NCBI GenBank assembly: GCA_012728465.1
Contig: JAAYFB010000188.1
Location: 1-9,395, forward strand
Origin: Proteiniphilum sp.
GTDB lineage: Bacteria > Bacteroidota > Bacteroidia > Bacteroidales > Dysgonomonadaceae
Reading direction: 5' to 3'
Length of the DNA: 9,395 nucleotides
Part shown: positions 6,463 to 9,395 of the stretch, piece after piece
Layout: each line of letters opens with the position of its first letter
Numbering within the stretch: the stretch's first letter is position 1
Notes under the pieces: model-generated
What the model was told of the DNA's origin: nothing
Seen by the model: the letters and a program-made list of their open reading frames with translations, nothing else
Database searches by the model: none
Made by a program: the position numbers and the translations under genes

Positions 6463-8157
6463 ATGTCACTAGAAAATAACACAACTGAGGAGAATAAAAA
6501 AAGTCTCAACTTTATAGAGTTGATGGTTGAAAAAGATTTGAAAGAAGGTAGGAATAATGGTAGAGTTCAAACTCGATTCCCGCCTGAACCAAATGGATAT
6601 CTTCATATAGGGCACGCAAAAGCTATCTACATTGACTTTGGTATTGCCCAAAAGTATGGTGGCATTTGTAATCTTCGTTTTGATGATACAAATCCAGTGA
6701 AAGAAGATGTGGAATATGTGGACTCGATCATGGAGGATATTAAATGGTTAGGCTTTGAATGGGCAAACATTTATTATGCTTCCGACTACTTCCAACAATT
6801 GTGGGATTTTGCGATACAGCTAATAAAAGATGGCAAGGCATATATTGATGAACAAACAGCTGACGAAATAGCAAAACAAAAAGGCACTCCAACAGTTCCA
6901 GGAACTCACAGCCCATTTCGAAATCGCCCCATCCAAGAATCGCTTGAGCTATTCGAAAAAATGAATACAGGCGAAATAGCTGAAGGAGCCATGGTATTAA
7001 GAGCCAAAATTGATATGGCATCATCAAACATGCATATGCGTGACCCTATTATTTATAGGATTATTGATATTCCGCACCATCGTACTGGCACTAAGTGGAA
7101 AGCATATCCAATGTATGACTTTGCTCACGGACAGTCAGACTTTTTTGAAGGAGTCACTCACTCGCTTTGCACATTGGAGTTTGAAGTACACAGACCACTT
7201 TATGATTGGTTTCTCGACCAATTAGTAACAGGCTCATATCGCCCTCGTCAAACAGAGTTTAATAGGCTAGGACTTACATATACTGTAATGAGTAAGCGAT
7301 TATTGTTGCAACTAGTTCAAGAAAAATTAGTTTCAGGATGGGATGACCCACGAATGGTAACTCTAAGTGGAATGCGTCGTCGTGGATATACTTCTGCTGC
7401 AATACGCTCATTTATCGACAAAATAGGTTACACAAAATATGATGGTATTAATGATTACTCGCTCTTAGAGCATTCTGTACGCGAGGATTTAAATAAACAT
7501 ACCACTCGCGTTTCAGGGGTTATTGATCCTATTAAGTTAATAATCACCAACTATCCTGAAGACAAGGTGGAGGAGATGGAAACAATTAATAACCCCGAGG
7601 ATGAGTCAATGGGCTCACGAAAAATTAAATTTACTCGTGAACTTTGGATTGAACGAGATGACTTTATGGAGAATGCACCTCGCAAATATTTCCGATTGAC
7701 TCCAGGCAATGAAGTTAGATTAAAAAGTGCATACATTGTTAAGTGTACTGGCTTTAAAGCGGACGAAGAGGGCAATGTTGTGGAAGTATATGCAGAGTAT
7801 GACGAACAGACGAGAAGTGGCATGCCCGAATCTGGTAGAAAAGTAAAAGGAACAATTCATTGGGTATCTGTGCCACATAGCTTAGATGTTGAAGTAAGAC
7901 TTTATGACCGATTGTTTACTGTAGAAGACCCAATGGCTGACAAGGAAAAGAGCTTTAAAGATTTTTTAAATCCCGACTCTTTAATAGTGAAACAAAATTC
8001 AAAAGTAGAGGAGTATCTCAAGGATGCTAAGCCACTTGATAGCTTCCAGTTTCAACGCATAGGCTATTTTAATGTAGATAAAGACTCTACTCCCGAACAC
8101 ATGGTATTTAATCGCACAGTAGCATTAAAAGATTCGTGGAAAAAACAAAACTCTTAA
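6463..8157 (+). CDS. glnS: Glutaminyl-tRNA synthetase (class I)
   Basis: This 564-aa enzyme charges tRNA-Gln with glutamine using ATP. The Rossmann-fold catalytic domain has the RFPPEPNGYLHIGHAKAI stretch (38-55) containing the HIGH signature (48-51), the LRFDDTNP motif (71-78), and the KMSKS-equivalent VMSKR (275-279). The VMSKR variant and the pairing of PPEPNGYLHIGH with a C-terminal beta-barrel anticodon-binding region (about 345-555) identify it as GlnRS rather than GluRS. Length is close to the E. coli enzyme (about 554 aa) with an N-terminal extension of about 15 polar residues. Its presence implies direct charging of tRNA-Gln. It follows tsaD after 34 bp and is closed by a terminator at 8182-8226, so tsaD-glnS looks like a two-gene translation-related operon. 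Confidence 0.97.
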   Translation: MSLENNTTEENKKSLNFIELMVEKDLKEGRNNGRVQTRFPPEPNGYLHIGHAKAIYIDFGIAQKYGGICNLRFDDTNPVKEDVEYVDSIMEDIKWLGFEWANIYYASDYFQQLWDFAIQLIKDGKAYIDEQTADEIAKQKGTPTVPGTHSPFRNRPIQESLELFEKMNTGEIAEGAMVLRAKIDMASSNMHMRDPIIYRIIDIPHHRTGTKWKAYPMYDFAHGQSDFFEGVTHSLCTLEFEVHRPLYDWFLDQLVTGSYRPRQTEFNRLGLTYTVMSKRLLLQLVQEKLVSGWDDPRMVTLSGMRRRGYTSAAIRSFIDKIGYTKYDGINDYSLLEHSVREDLNKHTTRVSGVIDPIKLIITNYPEDKVEEMETINNPEDESMGSRKIKFTRELWIERDDFMENAPRKYFRLTPGNEVRLKSAYIVKCTGFKADEEGNVVEVYAEYDEQTRSGMPESGRKVKGTIHWVSVPHSLDVEVRLYDRLFTVEDPMADKEKSFKDFLNPDSLIVKQNSKVEEYLKDAKPLDSFQFQRIGYFNVDKDSTPEHMVFNRTVALKDSWKKQNS

Positions 8158-8181
8158 ATCTATTTTGAGTTTATATTGTTT

Positions 8182-8226
8182 AAACATTGAGTGATTTTAA
8201 TTAAAAAAACCGCTCAATGTTTTTTT
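8182..8226 (+). terminator. Hairpin terminator after glnS
   Basis: AAACATTGAGTG (8182-8193) pairs with CGCTCAATGTTT (8211-8222) over 12 positions with one G-T wobble. The loop is AT-rich and can itself pair further (TTTTAATTAAAA). The 3' arm runs into a tract of seven or more Ts. It begins 24 bp after the glnS stop and ends 14 bp before the next start codon, so it could act as a terminator or, if the next gene is read through, as an attenuator. Confidence 0.8.
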
Positions 8227-8240
8227 AATTTTACATTCAT

Positions 8241-9395
8241 ATGCAAGATAACGAAAACTTAGACTTACAATCACTTATTGATAAATATGAAAATATGCTA
8301 CTCACAGGTACAAAGATATATTTTGATGCTGATGAATTTGCATTGCTAGCTGATTACTATTTCTCTCTAGATGATTATACATTTGCTGATAATATTGTTG
8401 ATGATGGGCTAAAGATTCACCCAGGCAATCCAGCACTAATAGTCTTGAAAGCAAAAATACTTGTATCGCTAGAACAATACAGTGATGCACTAGAATATAT
8501 TAATGGCGTTTCAGATAATAGTGATATAGAATTTGTAGCTATAAAAGTGGAAGTTTTATTTCACAACAATAAAGCTGATGAAGCAAATGAACTGATTGAA
8601 AGCACAATTGATAGTAATTTATCAATAGAAGATTTATATGTATTTATAACAGAGCTGGGATACATTATGAATGATATTGATGATTTTGATCGTGCTATTT
8701 ATTATTTAGAGCAAAGCTTGAAGATTGATGATTCCAACGATGATGTATTTGTTGATCTTTCGTATGCATATGAAATGAAGTATCAATATGACAAAGCTAT
8801 TGAATACAATAATCTTTTACTAGACATTAATCCATATTCTTATGATGGATGGATTAATTTGGGTAAACTGTATTCATTAAATGAACAATTTGATAAAGCT
8901 ATTGATGCTTTTGATTTTGCTGCCACAATCAATGAAGGTGACATCGCAGCATTGAAAATGAAAGCACTATCCATGTTCTTGAATGACAATACAACAGGGG
9001 CAATCGATATCTTCAAAGAGTACATAGAATTAAACCCTGACGACGAAGTTGCATACGATTCAATTATTGAGGGGTACGAATCTTTAGAGGACTATGATTC
9101 AATGCTTGAATTTATTAATATAAAAGAGAAACGATTTGGATCTAAAGGTATTGACATAAAGCGAGCTTTTGTAGAAATACAGAGAGACAATATTCCAGAA
9201 GCTTGGAAATATTTTGAACAGGTGTTGGTTGAAGATAGAGATACTTTTGAGTACTACATGCTAGAAGGAGAATTATATTTTCTAGATGACAATATGCGAG
9301 CATCAGAAGCAGCATATATAAAAGCATTACTTGTTTCAGAGAATAACATTGATGCTATTGATAGATTAGCAAATGTAAGTGTAGCACAAGACAAA
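8241..9395 (+). CDS. Tetratricopeptide-repeat (TPR) protein, 3' end cut off
   Basis: An ATG at 8241 opens a frame of 385 codons with no stop before the window edge. The protein has no signal peptide or membrane segment and starts MQDNENLDLQSLIDKYENML. It is built of helical repeats of about 34 residues. The clearest TPR units start near DFDRAIYYLEQSLKIDDSND, YQYDKAIEYNNLLLDINPYS, EQFDKAIDAFDFAATINEGD and TTGAIDIFKEYIELNPDDE, with more divergent repeats on both sides. The composition is strongly acidic (many Asp and Glu) and I see no cysteine in the visible part. TPR arrays are protein-interaction scaffolds; the partner and function are not evident. I found no Bacteroidetes promoter in front of it and it starts 14 bp after the glnS terminator, so its transcription is unclear. 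The C-terminus, and any extra domain there, lie outside the window. Confidence 0.88.
   Translation, partial: MQDNENLDLQSLIDKYENMLLTGTKIYFDADEFALLADYYFSLDDYTFADNIVDDGLKIHPGNPALIVLKAKILVSLEQYSDALEYINGVSDNSDIEFVAIKVEVLFHNNKADEANELIESTIDSNLSIEDLYVFITELGYIMNDIDDFDRAIYYLEQSLKIDDSNDDVFVDLSYAYEMKYQYDKAIEYNNLLLDINPYSYDGWINLGKLYSLNEQFDKAIDAFDFAATINEGDIAALKMKALSMFLNDNTTGAIDIFKEYIELNPDDEVAYDSIIEGYESLEDYDSMLEFINIKEKRFGSKGIDIKRAFVEIQRDNIPEAWKYFEQVLVEDRDTFEYYMLEGELYFLDDNMRASEAAYIKALLVSENNIDAIDRLANVSVAQDK

Noticed and set aside
6463..8157. Non-discriminating glutamyl-tRNA synthetase
   Set aside because: The PPEPNGYLHIGH and VMSKR signatures and the C-terminal beta-barrel are those of GlnRS.

Overview
The window looks like the chromosome of an AT-rich member of the Bacteroidota (Bacteroidales-like). 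Three things support this. Promoters match the Bacteroidetes TTTG-N20-TAnnTTTG pattern (two with exact 20-bp spacers). Start codons lack a strong Shine-Dalgarno and follow A/T-rich leaders. The topoisomerase IV A subunit carries the long tail and the 'KGRSAMGNILTK' signature I associate with that phylum. No transposase, integrase, phage gene, tRNA, rRNA or CRISPR array is visible, so this is ordinary core chromosome with one unexplained repeat block.

Left part (1-1539, minus strand): a probable two-gene membrane operon. A DedA-family protein with an unusual N-terminal signal peptide (763-1539) is followed after 6 bp by an EamA/DMT-type transporter that runs off the left edge (1-756).

Divergent intergenic region (1540-2049, about 510 bp): a Bacteroidetes -7 element for the dedA operon on the minus strand, a 42-bp tandem repeat array with palindromic cores (1687-1853), an AT-rich segment with TATTTG/CAAATA half-sites, and a clear promoter for the next gene. 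I see no convincing protein gene here.

Right part (2050-9395, plus strand): parC (topoisomerase IV subunit A, 898 aa) ending in a strong hairpin terminator; a monocistronic yjdM/phnA-type zinc-ribbon gene with its own promoter and terminator; a tsaD-glnS pair (tRNA t6A modification and glutaminyl-tRNA charging) sharing one promoter and closed by a terminator; and a TPR-repeat protein that starts 14 bp after that terminator and is still open at the right edge.

The right-hand genes are housekeeping functions (chromosome decatenation, tRNA modification, aminoacylation) in separate transcription units, not one pathway. No new multi-gene system is evident. The points most worth a second look are the 42-bp palindromic array at the dedA/parC divergent region, a beta-clamp-like QMNLF at the very C-terminus of ParC, the signal-peptide-bearing DedA, and the unclear transcription of the TPR gene.
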